Assembly: GCF_014652915.1 (NCBI RefSeq)
Contig: NZ_BMZS01000002.1
Location: 1 to 44,490 of the forward strand
Source of the DNA: Thalassobaculum fulvum
GTDB lineage: Bacteria; Pseudomonadota; Alphaproteobacteria; Thalassobaculales; Thalassobaculaceae
Length of the DNA: 44,490 bases
Direction: 5' to 3'
Positions 24,293 through 33,081 of the stretch are shown here, in pieces. Under the pieces are notes generated by a model. The model worked only from the letters and a program-made list of their open reading frames with translations, was not told the DNA's origin and did no database searches. Position 1 is the first letter of the stretch; every line of letters begins with the position of its first letter. A program made the position numbers and the translations under genes.

Positions 24293-25144
24293 ATGATCGG
24301 GGTTTTCGACTCGGGACATGGCGGGCTGACCGTGCTGGCGGCCCTCACCCGGCGCTTTCCCGGGCTCCGCTTCAGCTATCTCGGCGACCACGGCAACGCC
24401 CCGTACGGCGCGCATTCCGGGCCGGCGGTGCTGGACCTGACCCGGGCCGGGATCGAGCGGCTGTTCCAGGAAGGCTGCCGGCTGGTGATCGTCGCCTGCA
24501 ACTCGGCCACCGCGATCGCGCTGCGCGGCATCCAGCAGGACTGGCTGCCCCGGCACTATCCCGAGCGCCGCGCCCTCGGGGTGATCGTGCCGGTGGTCGA
24601 GGCCCTCACCGGGGTGCCGTGGGCCCATGACAGCTCCTGGGCCGTACATCCGCGGCCGGCCGCGACGGTCGGCGTGTTCGGCACCGTGCACACGGTGCGC
24701 AGCCTGGTCTACCCGATCGAGATCGCCAAGCGGGCCCCGGCGATCACCGTCGTGCAGCAGGAGTGCCCGGGGCTGGCCGGCGCCATCGAGGACGGCGCCC
24801 CCGAGGCCGAGCTGGCGGCGCTGGTCGCGGACTACGTCGACGCGCTGCTGGCGCAGGTCGACGGTGCGCCGATCGACCACGTGGTGCTGGGCTGCACCCA
24901 CTACCCGCTGGTCGGCCCGCTGTTCGCCCGCTTCCTGCCGCCCGGCGTCGAGGTGATGTCGCAGCCGGTCCTGGTTACAGCGGCGACCCGGAGCTACCTG
25001 CTGCGCCGCCCGGAATACGCCGGCGGCGGCCGGCGGCCGGCCGGCGAGCCGCAGTGCCGGTTCCTCACCACCGGCGACCCGGAGCAGGTCAGCCGGATCG
25101 CCCGCCGGTTCCTCGGCCGCGGCATCGCCTTCGAGGCGGCCTGA
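24293..25144 (+). CDS. murI: Glutamate racemase
   Basis: The 283-aa cytoplasmic enzyme interconverts L- and D-glutamate for peptidoglycan. The N-terminal IGVFDSGHGGLTVL, the two catalytic cysteines C69 (VACNSAT) and C201 (GCTHYPL) and YLGDHGNAPYG are typical. The protein is a little long because of loops around 85-120. The start at ATG 24293 (MIGVFDSG) matches the family N-terminus; an upstream in-frame ATG adds twelve non-conserved residues. One neighbour (tyrosinase-like) is tail to tail 5 bases away and the other (AEC) is divergent, so it is a single-gene transcript. Confidence 0.93.
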   Translation: MIGVFDSGHGGLTVLAALTRRFPGLRFSYLGDHGNAPYGAHSGPAVLDLTRAGIERLFQEGCRLVIVACNSATAIALRGIQQDWLPRHYPERRALGVIVPVVEALTGVPWAHDSSWAVHPRPAATVGVFGTVHTVRSLVYPIEIAKRAPAITVVQQECPGLAGAIEDGAPEAELAALVADYVDALLAQVDGAPIDHVVLGCTHYPLVGPLFARFLPPGVEVMSQPVLVTAATRSYLLRRPEYAGGGRRPAGEPQCRFLTTGDPEQVSRIARRFLGRGIAFEAA

Positions 25145-25149
25145 CGGTC

Positions 25150-26130
25150 TCAGCCGGGCCCTTCCTGCAGCCGCGTGATCTCCACCAGCGTCGACGGCAT
25201 GGCGCTGCTCCGCAGGAGCGCCGCCAGCGCCGGTCCCGGCCGCACCGGCCGGTCGGCCACCGACGCGGCGGCCGCGGTCGCCAGCGCCGCCATCTCGACC
25301 GCCGGCTCGGCCGCCGGCTCGGTGGGGGCCGTCAGGTCCGGGCCGCCGGTCCAGTCGCCGACCCAGTCGATGGTCCGCACGCCGTTCACGTCGGCCCACA
25401 GCTCCACCAGGTCGTCGATCCAGCCGTGCAGGTACCAGAAGTGCGGGTTGAGATGGCTCGAATAGGTGTCGCCGAGGTAGTCGTGGTCGAGCCCGTCCCA
25501 GATCGGGTCCCCGCTCGCCGGGTCGCCGAGATCGAGCGGCGGCCGGTATCCCTTCGGCTCGGCGGCCCAGCGCATGTGCATGGCGTTGTGGATGGTGAAC
25601 TCGGCCAGGTTGCCGAGCGCGCCGAGCGACAGCCGCCGCAGGTTGGCCGGGTCGGTCAGGAACCGCTCGCGCACCCGCATGGTCCGCTCGTAGTAGGCGT
25701 CGGCCTTGATGAATTGCAGGAACCGGGTGGTCGCCGCGTTGTCCTGCGGCGATGCGGCGGGATCGGCGTAGGCCCAGGCCGGCGGCACCGGGAAGTCGGA
25801 GTCGCCGGGCTCCGGGATCGACGGCCAGCGGGTGATCGGCGGCTCGCCGGCGGCGGCCAGAGCCCGGTCGGTCATCGCGATCATCTGCCGGTGCATGTAC
25901 AGGAAGTCCTCGCCGGCGCGGTTGTCGAACTGAAGGCTTCCGTTCGCGTCCATCGGCTCCCGGCCACCGGGCAGAGCCCACCCAAGCTCCCGCAGCAGCT
26001 GCCGTCCCTGCTCCGGAAACCGCGGGTTGCCCCAGACCGCGCGGACGTAGTGCCAGAGCTCGTGCCGCAGCCGCATCGACTTCGATGCCTGCATGCGCCG
26101 CACGGATTCCGGAAACACTCTCGGTGCCAT
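25150..26130 (-). CDS. Tyrosinase-like type-3 copper protein
   Basis: The 326-aa protein has a histidine pattern similar to the tyrosinase/hemocyanin fold. CuA-like: RHELWH (H23, H27) and LYMHRQM (H80). CuB-like: H181-x3-H185 (TIHNAMHMRW) and NPHFWYLHGWIDDLVELW, where H235 aligns with the CuB ligand of tyrosinases, normally the second His of a LHH motif. D239 and the ELW end also fit. No signal peptide or Tat motif is seen, and no caddie gene lies next to it. The start at ATG 26130 has a strong GGAGGGA element. Substrate unknown; the central region (85-140) is atypical. Alternative: a related catalytically silent protein. Confidence 0.68.
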   Translation of the reverse strand: MAPRVFPESVRRMQASKSMRLRHELWHYVRAVWGNPRFPEQGRQLLRELGWALPGGREPMDANGSLQFDNRAGEDFLYMHRQMIAMTDRALAAAGEPPITRWPSIPEPGDSDFPVPPAWAYADPAASPQDNAATTRFLQFIKADAYYERTMRVRERFLTDPANLRRLSLGALGNLAEFTIHNAMHMRWAAEPKGYRPPLDLGDPASGDPIWDGLDHDYLGDTYSSHLNPHFWYLHGWIDDLVELWADVNGVRTIDWVGDWTGGPDLTAPTEPAAEPAVEMAALATAAAASVADRPVRPGPALAALLRSSAMPSTLVEITRLQEGPG

Positions 26131-26329
26131 GCTTCCCTCCTCGATGAAGCCACGGGGGCCGGTCACCGCGATCGTACGGCGGCCGGCCCGAAGACGATTC
26201 AGAAGGATTGTCGTAGCCCCGATCCGCGGTCGGGAAATCCCCCATACGGGGGACTCCGGCGAACCGCCCGACCGGAAGTGCCCTCTCGTCCGGGGTGCCA
26301 TCGTCCCGGCAGACCGCTAGACTCTCCCG

Positions 26330-27145
26330 ATGCGCTCGTCGTCACGCCGGACCGTCCTGCTCGCCCTCGGCGCCGCGCCGCTGGCAGCCTGCGCCGCCGC
26401 CGACACCACCGCGTGGTCCGCGCACAGCCGCGGATCGGCCGCCACCGTCGACCATCGGGCCTGGCAGCTGTTCCTCGACGGCCACAGCTTCCAGGGCGCC
26501 GACGGGGTGACCCGGGTCGCCTATGCCGAGGTGCCGGTGACCGATCGCGAGCTGCTGGAGCAATACGTCGCCGGTCTGCAACGGGTGGCGGTCGCGCGGC
26601 TCGACCGGGCCGAGCAGCTGGCATTCTGGCTCAACCTGCACAACGCCCTGACGGTGCGCGTGGTGCTAACCCACCTGATCGCCCGCAGCCCGGACGACAT
26701 CGACCTGGGCGGCCCGTTCGCCGGCGGGCCGTGGACCGCGACCCTGGCCGAGGTCGCCGGCCGGCCGGTGTCGCTGCAGGCGATCAGGACCGAAGCGCTG
26801 CGGCCGGTGTTCCGCGACCCGCGCTGGCACTACGGGCTGTGCGACGCCACGCTCGGTGGCCCGTCGCTGCCGCGCACGGCGTTCCACGGCGCCACCGTCG
26901 ACCGGGCCCTGGAGGATGCGGCGATCGCCTACGTCAACCACCCGCGCGCCATCCGGATCGAGGCCGACGCCCTGGTGCTCAACGGGTTCTGGCGACGCTA
27001 CCGCGGGGATTTCGGCGGCACCGACGCGGCCGTGCTCGACCACATCGCGTCCTACGCGGACCGCGAGCTGCGGGCCGAGCTGCACCCGGGCCGGCCAATC
27101 CGCTGGATCGACGACCGCCGGCTGAACGAGTGGCCGGGAACGTAG
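26330..27145 (+). CDS. DUF547 domain lipoprotein
   Basis: In this 271-aa protein, residues 1-24 are a lipoprotein signal with twin Arg and lipobox LAAC (Cys at about 21), so it is anchored in the envelope. The DUF547 signature follows: AEQLAFWLNLHNALTVRVVL, the segment HYGLCDATLGGPSLPRTAF, and AYVNHPRAIRIE. DUF547 shows remote similarity to papain/transglutaminase-like folds; the Cys in GLCDATLGGPSL is conserved in many. The function is unknown. The start ATG 26330 follows a 199-base gap. Convergent with the class V aminotransferase. Confidence 0.85.
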   Translation: MRSSSRRTVLLALGAAPLAACAAADTTAWSAHSRGSAATVDHRAWQLFLDGHSFQGADGVTRVAYAEVPVTDRELLEQYVAGLQRVAVARLDRAEQLAFWLNLHNALTVRVVLTHLIARSPDDIDLGGPFAGGPWTATLAEVAGRPVSLQAIRTEALRPVFRDPRWHYGLCDATLGGPSLPRTAFHGATVDRALEDAAIAYVNHPRAIRIEADALVLNGFWRRYRGDFGGTDAAVLDHIASYADRELRAELHPGRPIRWIDDRRLNEWPGT

Positions 27146-27170
27146 GGACGGACGCTCGTCACAGCATAGG

Positions 27171-27215
27171 TCCCGGCTCTCCGGCCGGGATGAGGTTCCA
27201 ACATCGCCCTCATCC
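27171..27215. terminator. Pair of stem-loops between convergent genes
   Basis: TCCCGGC (27171-27177)/GCCGGGA (27184-27190) and GGATGAGG (27188-27195)/CCTCATCC (27208-27215) are two perfect inverted repeats in the 123-base gap. There is no T tract. The CCTCATCC arm resembles motifs of dispersed alphaproteobacterial intergenic repeats. Likely stops or stabilises both transcripts. Confidence 0.55.
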
Positions 27216-27268
27216 TGGAGCGGCACGCCGAAAGCGGGACGCATCCGGGACCCAAGGGACGACGGGCG

Positions 27269-28450
27269 TCACCCCCCGCGCCGGATCTCCTCGACGAAGC
27301 GCTCGATCTCGGCCTCGCTGTTCAGGTAGTGCACGCTGGCGCGCACCACCGACTCCAGGCCGCGGCGGTCGAAGCCGACCCGGCTGCCGCTGCCGGACGA
27401 GGCGCTGATGTTGATGCCCTTGGCGATGCAGCGATCGCGGATGTCGACCGGCTTCTCGCCGTCCTTGGTGAAGGTGACGATGCCGCAACGCTCGACCCCG
27501 AGGTCGGTGACGGTCACGCCCGGGATCGCCGCCAGCTCGGCGCGCAGCCCGTCGGCCAGCGCCGTCACCCGCTCGCGGATCGCTTCCAGGCCCCATTCCA
27601 GAGCGTAGTCGATGGCCCGGCCGAGCGCCGCCTTGCCGGCGAAATAGCACTCCCAGTTCTCGAACCGGCGGGCGTCGGCGCGCATCCGGTACTCGGTCTC
27701 CGACAGCAGGGTGGCGGCGTGCTGGTCGAGCAGCGGCGGGTCGATGTCCCGTCCCTCGATCCAGTCCTTTCGGACGTACAGCAGGCCGGTGCCGCGCGGC
27801 CCGCGCAGGTACTTGCGCCCGGTCGCCGACAGGAAGTCGCAGCCGATCCTCTCGACGTCGACCGGCATCTGCCCGACCGACTGGCAGGCGTCCAGCAGGT
27901 AGGGAATGCCGTGCCGGCGGGCGACCGCGCCGACCGCCTCGGCCGGATTCACCAGGCCGCCGCCGGTCGGGATGTGGCTGATCGAGATCAGCTTCGTCCG
28001 GTCGTCGATCATGCCCTCGAGCGCCGCCACGTCGAGCTGGCCGTGCGCGTCGCTCGGCACGACCGCCACCTCGCAACCGTCGCGCCTGGCCCGGTGCAGA
28101 TAGGCGATCATGTTCGAGCCGTACTCGCACTCGGCGGTCAGGATGCGGTCGCCGGGGCCGAGGTCGAGGGCGTAGAACGCCATGTCCCAGGCCCGCGTCG
28201 CGTTCTCCACGAAGGCCACCTCGTCGCGGTGGCAGTTCAGCAGCCTCGCCGAGGCGTCGTAGAAGTTCTCCAGCCGGTCATGGTGCCGGCGGGCGGTCTC
28301 GTAGCCGCCGGTCGTCTCCTCCTCGCGCAGCCAGTCGACCACGGCGTCGGCGACCGGCGCCGGCATCAGCGAGGCGCCGGCGTGGTTCAGGTGGGCGACG
28401 GTGGCGCAACCGCGGGTTTCGGCGCGGGCGCGGGCGAGATCGATGGGCAT
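27269..28450 (-). CDS. Class V aminotransferase (cysteine desulfurase/isopenicillin epimerase-like)
   Basis: This 393-aa PLP enzyme has the N-terminal HLNHAGASLMPAPV, VAFVENATRAWDMA, the SHIPTGGGLVNP strand, LLDACQSVGQMPVDV and the PLP lysine in SATGRKYLRGPRGTGLLYV. This subgroup resembles isopenicillin-N epimerase, and EgtE-like enzymes, more than IscS, as the mobile catalytic Cys loop of desulfurases is not evident. The exact substrate is open. It is the last gene of a same-strand run starting with the response regulator; the gap to the S4 gene is 56 bases. The start is ATG 28450. Confidence 0.86.
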   Translation of the reverse strand: MPIDLARARAETRGCATVAHLNHAGASLMPAPVADAVVDWLREEETTGGYETARRHHDRLENFYDASARLLNCHRDEVAFVENATRAWDMAFYALDLGPGDRILTAECEYGSNMIAYLHRARRDGCEVAVVPSDAHGQLDVAALEGMIDDRTKLISISHIPTGGGLVNPAEAVGAVARRHGIPYLLDACQSVGQMPVDVERIGCDFLSATGRKYLRGPRGTGLLYVRKDWIEGRDIDPPLLDQHAATLLSETEYRMRADARRFENWECYFAGKAALGRAIDYALEWGLEAIRERVTALADGLRAELAAIPGVTVTDLGVERCGIVTFTKDGEKPVDIRDRCIAKGINISASSGSGSRVGFDRRGLESVVRASVHYLNSEAEIERFVEEIRRGG

Positions 28451-28506
28451 CGGGAACTCCGGTCGAAGAAGCGGGCCCCGGACGCTAGCCCCCGCAGCAA
28501 CCGATG

Positions 28507-28914
28507 TCAGCCCTCGTCACCGGCCAGCCGGTCCAGCGCCCGGCGGTCCTTCTTGGTCGGGCGGCCGGCGCCGCGCTCGCGGCTCGGTGCCTCGGGCTCG
28601 AACATCGCCGGGTCGGACGGCTCGGGGCGCCGCTCCGGGACCGGTGCGAGGTCCTCGTACAGGCCCTGGGCTTCGGGTGCGGGGCCGCGCCGCACCGCCA
28701 GCGCCAGCACCTTGACGACCCGCACGTGCGGGCCCTGCGGGAAGGTCAGAACGTCGCCGACCTTCACCTTCTGGTGCGCCTTGCCGACCACCGTGCCCGA
28801 CAGCCGCAGCCGGCCGGCCGCCAGCAGCGCGTTGGCGAGGCTGCGCGACTTGAAGAACCGGGCGCACCACAGCCACTTGTCGAGCCGCTGGCTCTGCGGG
28901 TCGTCGCCGGTCAT
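28507..28914 (-). CDS. S4-domain RNA-binding protein (Hsp15-like)
   Basis: The 135-aa protein has an S4 domain at about 9-70 (QRLDKWLWCARFFKSRSLAN, then LLAAGRLRLSGTVVGK and VKVGDVLTF). It ends in a charged tail (PTKKDRRALDRL), as in Hsp15-type proteins that bind stalled 50S subunits or structured RNA. Its ATG overlaps the helicase stop (ATGA), so the two are translationally coupled. This pairing recurs in alphaproteobacteria and suggests joint RNA metabolism. Confidence 0.9.
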   Translation of the reverse strand: MTGDDPQSQRLDKWLWCARFFKSRSLANALLAAGRLRLSGTVVGKAHQKVKVGDVLTFPQGPHVRVVKVLALAVRRGPAPEAQGLYEDLAPVPERRPEPSDPAMFEPEAPSRERGAGRPTKKDRRALDRLAGDEG

Positions 28915-31736
28915 CGCCCGGAATTGCCGAACCGCAGCTTGGCCAGTACCGCGAAGGGCGAGTTCGGATCGTAGGTCGGCTGGCGCGGCGGCTGGGCGGC
29001 GCCCGTCGGCTTCGGCCCGCCCTTGCGCCGACGCGGCCGTTGCCGCTGGCGTTCCGGCTTGGCGTCGCCGTCGGGCGGTCCTGCGGGTGGGTGGGCCACG
29101 GCCGGCTCCCCGGCGGCCGCTTCGCCCGGCACCGGTACGGGCTCTGCCGTCGGCTCGGCGGCAGCGGCCGGCGCCGCCGGCCGCGGCGCGGCCGCGGTCT
29201 CGCCCTTCGGCCGCCGACGCCGGCGGCGGCGTTCCGACTGTTCCGGCTTCGGCTTCGGGCGGTTGCGCCGTCGTTCGAAGCGCGGGGTGCCGTCCTCGGC
29301 GGCCGCAGCCGGCCGGCAGCCGAGGTCCAGCAGCATGCGCCCGAAGGTCTCGGCGTCGACCCCGGCCAGCGACAGCATCTCCGGGGTGATCGCGAACGGC
29401 CCCTCCCGGCCGGCCCGGCGCACCAGCGCGGCCAGCCGCTCGACCATGTCGACCCGAACCGCCCGGCCGCCGAGCCGGGCATAGCCGAGCGCCGCGTCGT
29501 AGGCCGCCGGCGTCGCCTCGGCGCGCACGACCTGCACCCGGCCTTCCGGCGGCGGTCCCTCCTCCGGATACCGGCCGCTGGCCGCCGACCACAGCAGCGA
29601 ACGCAGCCGCACCGCCCGCGGCTTCAGCAGTTCCGGCACGTACAGCGATTCGGTGCCGAGCCGGATGCCGACCCGGGCCAGGGTCTTTCGGCCGTCGTCG
29701 TCGAGATCCTTCACCAGCGTCTCGACCGCCGGCGCCGATGCGCCGCCCAGCCCTTCGAGCACCTGGAAGGCGATCCCCCGGGCCGGGCCGTCCAGGTCGG
29801 CGCGCTGCAGCTGGACCAGGCGCGGCGCCACCGCTTCCTGGTGGCTCTCGAACCAGGCGCGCGCCCGTGCCAGCAGCCGGTCCCGCAGGGGCGGCTCGAG
29901 CAGCTCGTTGCGCGAGATCCGGATCTCCGGGCGCCAGACCGCGTCGCCGGCCACCAGGCGGGCGAAGGCCGAACCCTCCCACAGGAACCGGCCGCGGTCG
30001 TCGAGCGCGATGGCCGCGTCGTCGCACGCCTCGATGCGCGCGACCCGGCGGGCGATCTCGGCCGGCAGCACCCGCCGCGCGGTCGCCAGCACCGCCTTGG
30101 CGTCGGCCGCGTCGGTCGCCTCCGGCACGAAGCTGAGGCCTTCCAGGTGGCCGACCCGGTGGCCTTCGACCAGGACCGTGCCGTCGGCGGCGACGGCGGC
30201 GATCAGGTCGGCGTCCTCGTCCTTCAGGCGGCGCGACAGGGTGGCGGCGCGGCGGTCGACGAAACGCTGGGTCAACCGGTCGTGCAGGGCGTCGGACAGC
30301 CGGTCCTCGATGGCGCGGGCCCGCGCCTGCCGGTCGACCGGGTCGTCGATCCAGTCGGCCCGGTTGGTGATGTATGTCCAGGTGCGGACGTGGGCGATGC
30401 GGGCGGCGAGGGTGTCGATATCGCCGTCGGTACGGTCGAACCGCCCCATCTGCTCGTCGACCCAGGCCGAGGGCAGCCGCTCCGAGCCCTCGGTCAGGTG
30501 CGCGAACACCTGGGCCAGCAGTCGGGCATGGGCCTCCGACATGGTCTTCTGGAAGTCCGGGATCTGGCAGACATCCCACAGCAGCCGCACCCGGGCCGGC
30601 GCGGTGGTCCGGTCCATCACCTCGGGCATGCGGGCCAGCGCGTCCAGCGCCCGCTGGTCGTCGGCGTCGCGCTTGCGGATCAGGAAGTCCTGCGGTGCGC
30701 GCTCCTCCAGGGTCCGCTTGAGGTCGCGCACCGTGGCGAACGACAGCGCGGAGTTGCGCCAGTGCAGCTGGCGGACCGGCTCGAACCGGTGCTCCTCGAT
30801 CGCCGCCACCACCTCGTCGGCGAACGGCCGGCAGTCCATGGTCACGCCGAAGGTGCCGTCGTTCATGTGCCGGCCGGCGCGGCCGGCGATCTGCGCCAAC
30901 TCGGGCGGCGTCAGCTTGCGCGGCACCCGGCCGTCGAACTTGGAGTCCTCGGCGAACGCCACGTGGTCGACGTCCATGTTCAGGCCCATGCCGATGGCGT
31001 CGGTCGCCACCAGGTAGTCGACCTCTCCCTCCTGGAACAGCCGGACCTGGGCGTTGCGGGTGCGCGGGCTGAGCGCGCCCATCACCACGGCGGCACCGCC
31101 GCGCTGGCGGCGGATGACCTCGGCCAGCGCGTACACGTCGGCCGCCGAGAACGCGACCACGGCACTACGCCGGGGCAGCCGGGTGATCTTGCAGGGCCCG
31201 ACATATTCGAGCCTGGAGAGCCGCGGCCGGGTCTCGACCCTGGCCTCCGGAACCAGCCGCTGCAGCAGCGGCCGGATGGTGTCGGCGCCGAGGAACATGG
31301 TCTCCTCGGCACCGCGCGCGTGCAGCAGCCGGTCGGTGAAGACGTGGCCACGCTCCGGGTCGCCGGCCAGCTGGATCTCGTCGACCGCCAGGAACGCCAC
31401 CTCGCGGTCCAGCGGCATCGACTCGACCGTGCAGATGAAATACCGGGCCTCCGGCGGGACGATCTTCTCCTCGCCGGTGATCAGGGCGACGGCACGCGGT
31501 CCCTTGGCCGCCACGACGCGGTCGTAGTTCTCGCGCGCCAGCAGGCGCAGCGGGAAACCGATCATACCGCTCTCGTGACCCAGCAGCCGCTCGATCGCGA
31601 GATGGGTCTTGCCGGTGTTGGTCGGGCCGAGGACGGCGGTGACCAGGGAGGGGAGCTCGGCGTGGACCATCGCCGCCAGGATTCCGGGTCGCAGCGGCGC
31701 TGGCAAGGGCTTGTCGGCAACGGTCTCCCCGGGCAT
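28911..31736 (-). CDS. SUV3-like DEAD/DExH RNA helicase
   Basis: The 941-aa protein has Walker A GPTNTGKT (37-44), DEIQ (119-122), a second RecA domain (ATDAIGMGLNMDVDHVAF) with QIAGRAGRH, and a C-terminal SUV3-type helical region. It resembles the mitochondrial SUV3 helicase, which unwinds RNA for degradation. Alphaproteobacterial homologues are known. The final 150 residues are low-complexity, with Arg/Lys clusters (for example RRRRRRPK) separated by Ala/Pro-rich linkers, a likely RNA-binding tail. The start is ATG 31736; the in-frame ATG at 31670 (MVHAELPSLV) is an alternative close to the family start. Coupled to the S4 gene downstream. Confidence 0.9.
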   Translation of the reverse strand: MPGETVADKPLPAPLRPGILAAMVHAELPSLVTAVLGPTNTGKTHLAIERLLGHESGMIGFPLRLLARENYDRVVAAKGPRAVALITGEEKIVPPEARYFICTVESMPLDREVAFLAVDEIQLAGDPERGHVFTDRLLHARGAEETMFLGADTIRPLLQRLVPEARVETRPRLSRLEYVGPCKITRLPRRSAVVAFSAADVYALAEVIRRQRGGAAVVMGALSPRTRNAQVRLFQEGEVDYLVATDAIGMGLNMDVDHVAFAEDSKFDGRVPRKLTPPELAQIAGRAGRHMNDGTFGVTMDCRPFADEVVAAIEEHRFEPVRQLHWRNSALSFATVRDLKRTLEERAPQDFLIRKRDADDQRALDALARMPEVMDRTTAPARVRLLWDVCQIPDFQKTMSEAHARLLAQVFAHLTEGSERLPSAWVDEQMGRFDRTDGDIDTLAARIAHVRTWTYITNRADWIDDPVDRQARARAIEDRLSDALHDRLTQRFVDRRAATLSRRLKDEDADLIAAVAADGTVLVEGHRVGHLEGLSFVPEATDAADAKAVLATARRVLPAEIARRVARIEACDDAAIALDDRGRFLWEGSAFARLVAGDAVWRPEIRISRNELLEPPLRDRLLARARAWFESHQEAVAPRLVQLQRADLDGPARGIAFQVLEGLGGASAPAVETLVKDLDDDGRKTLARVGIRLGTESLYVPELLKPRAVRLRSLLWSAASGRYPEEGPPPEGRVQVVRAEATPAAYDAALGYARLGGRAVRVDMVERLAALVRRAGREGPFAITPEMLSLAGVDAETFGRMLLDLGCRPAAAAEDGTPRFERRRNRPKPKPEQSERRRRRRRPKGETAAAPRPAAPAAAAEPTAEPVPVPGEAAAGEPAVAHPPAGPPDGDAKPERQRQRPRRRKGGPKPTGAAQPPRQPTYDPNSPFAVLAKLRFGNSGR

Positions 31737-31782
31737 ATCTCAGGGTCGGCCGGACGGCCTCCGAAAATCCCGGGTCGCGGGT

Positions 31783-32400
31783 TCAGCCGCCCGCCCCGAC
31801 CCCGCGGTTTTCCGCCGTCCCGCCCGCATCCGACCGGCGAACGTGCTCGCGGAGGTCGAGGGTCGACCGGTTCACCGCCTCGAGCCAGGGCCGCGCCGGG
31901 TGATCGGCGTCGACGTCCGACATCGCGAGATAGAGATGCGCCAGCATGCTGCCGACGGCGTTGTTGACGTCGTGCAGCAGGCTGCCGCTCAGCCGTACAT
32001 CGGGCGAGCCGTCCCGCGCGATCAGAACGGTCCGGTCGGCGGCCACGCACGCACGCCCGATCTCGAGGATCCTATCGCCGGCGAGGCGCACCACCCGCCG
32101 CCCGTGGCCGCCGTCGGGCTGGGCATCGAGCAGGGCGCTCCAGCCGGCCGCGACCGCGGTCGCGTCGGCCGGCGCGAGCCGGGACCCCGCCTGCACGATC
32201 GCCGCCGGCCATTCGAGCCCGCCGATCCCGCCGGCGATGCCGTGCAGGTCGAGAAAGCGCGGATCGGCGTCGAGCAGCCGGCCGGTCCCGTCGCTCGACG
32301 CGATGCCGACCCCAAGCAGGTCGAGCGCCGTCGACCGGACATCCGCTCCGACGGTGGCACTGACACGGGAAAGAGGTCCGGATTGCATGGCCTGCTTCAC
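31783..32400 (-). CDS. PAS-like plus DHp-domain protein without kinase ATPase domain
   Basis: In this 205-aa protein, residues about 25-130 look like a PAS fold (LDLLGVGIASSDGTGRLLDADPRFLDLHGI). Residues 138-190 look like a histidine-kinase dimerisation/phosphotransfer helix pair with an H-box (LSGSLLHDVNNAVGSML, H143). No N, G1 or G2 box follows; the frame ends shortly after helix 2. It may be a phosphotransfer protein comparable in role to ChpT, or a truncated kinase. The GTG start at 32400 overlaps the folE stop (GTGA); ATG 32388 is the alternative. The single-domain receiver two genes upstream is a plausible partner. Confidence 0.65.
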   Translation of the reverse strand: MKQAMQSGPLSRVSATVGADVRSTALDLLGVGIASSDGTGRLLDADPRFLDLHGIAGGIGGLEWPAAIVQAGSRLAPADATAVAAGWSALLDAQPDGGHGRRVVRLAGDRILEIGRACVAADRTVLIARDGSPDVRLSGSLLHDVNNAVGSMLAHLYLAMSDVDADHPARPWLEAVNRSTLDLREHVRRSDAGGTAENRGVGAGG

Positions 32401-33035
32401 CAGGTCGTCGGGATTGCGTCGAGCAGCCGTTGTTGCAGCCGCGGGTCGTCGGCCAGCCGACCGGTGAACGCCTGGGTGCGAAGCCTGGGCGCGCGCTTGT
32501 TGACTCCGCGCAGGGTCATGCAGCCGTGCTCGGCGTCGACCACGACGCCGACCCCGCTCGGTGCCAGCCCGGCCTCGATGCAGCCGGCGATCTGGGCGGT
32601 CATCCGCTCCTGTATCTGCAGCCGGCGCGCATAGGCGTCGACGACCCGGGCGAGCTTGCTGATTCCGACGACGGCCTTGGACGGCAGATACGCGATGTGG
32701 GCGCGGCCGACGATCGGTGCCAGGTGATGCTCGCAGTGCGACACGAAGTCGATGTCGGTCAGGATGACCAGGTCCCGATACCCTGAGACCTCGTCGAAGG
32801 TCTTGCGCAGCAGGGCGACCGGGTCCTGTGCATAGCCGGCGCAGTACTCCGCGAAGGCCCGCACCACCCTGGCCGGCGTATCCCGCAGTCCGTCGCGGCC
32901 GGGATCCTCGCCGATCGCCGCGAGCAGCGCCCGGATGCCGTCTTCCGCCGCCCGGAAGCGCGGATCGTCGACGGCCCCGTCGTCGAGCGTCGAAGGCAGG
33001 CGACCGGAGAGCTTCGGCAGGTCGGTGTCGTTCAT
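32397..33035 (-). CDS. folE: GTP cyclohydrolase I
   Basis: The 212-aa enzyme converts GTP to 7,8-dihydroneopterin triphosphate for folate (and possibly queuosine). The Zn ligands are C101 and H104 (SHCEHHL) and C172 (HGCMTLRGV). AEYCAGY, LPSKAVVGISKLARVVDAYARRLQIQERMT and the C-terminal RLLDAIPTTW region are standard. The length is normal for the type IA enzyme. The start is ATG 33035, 46 bases after the response-regulator gene. Its 3' end overlaps the PAS/DHp gene by four bases, an unusual neighbour for folE. Confidence 0.95.
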   Translation of the reverse strand: MNDTDLPKLSGRLPSTLDDGAVDDPRFRAAEDGIRALLAAIGEDPGRDGLRDTPARVVRAFAEYCAGYAQDPVALLRKTFDEVSGYRDLVILTDIDFVSHCEHHLAPIVGRAHIAYLPSKAVVGISKLARVVDAYARRLQIQERMTAQIAGCIEAGLAPSGVGVVVDAEHGCMTLRGVNKRAPRLRTQAFTGRLADDPRLQQRLLDAIPTTW

Positions 33036-33081
33036 GCGTCGCCTCGCCTCGGTTCCTGGGGGCCGGTCGACCCCCGGTCGG

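Noticed and set aside
18401-28450. Ergothioneine gene set (class II amidotransferase plus class V aminotransferase)
   Set aside because: EgtB and EgtD are absent and the two genes are 8 kb apart; family resemblance alone is not enough.
29040-31967. A 975-codon plus-strand open frame antisense to the helicase
   Set aside because: Composition (Arg/Asp/Gly/Val-rich) is that of an antisense shadow; the minus strand encodes a full SUV3-like helicase.
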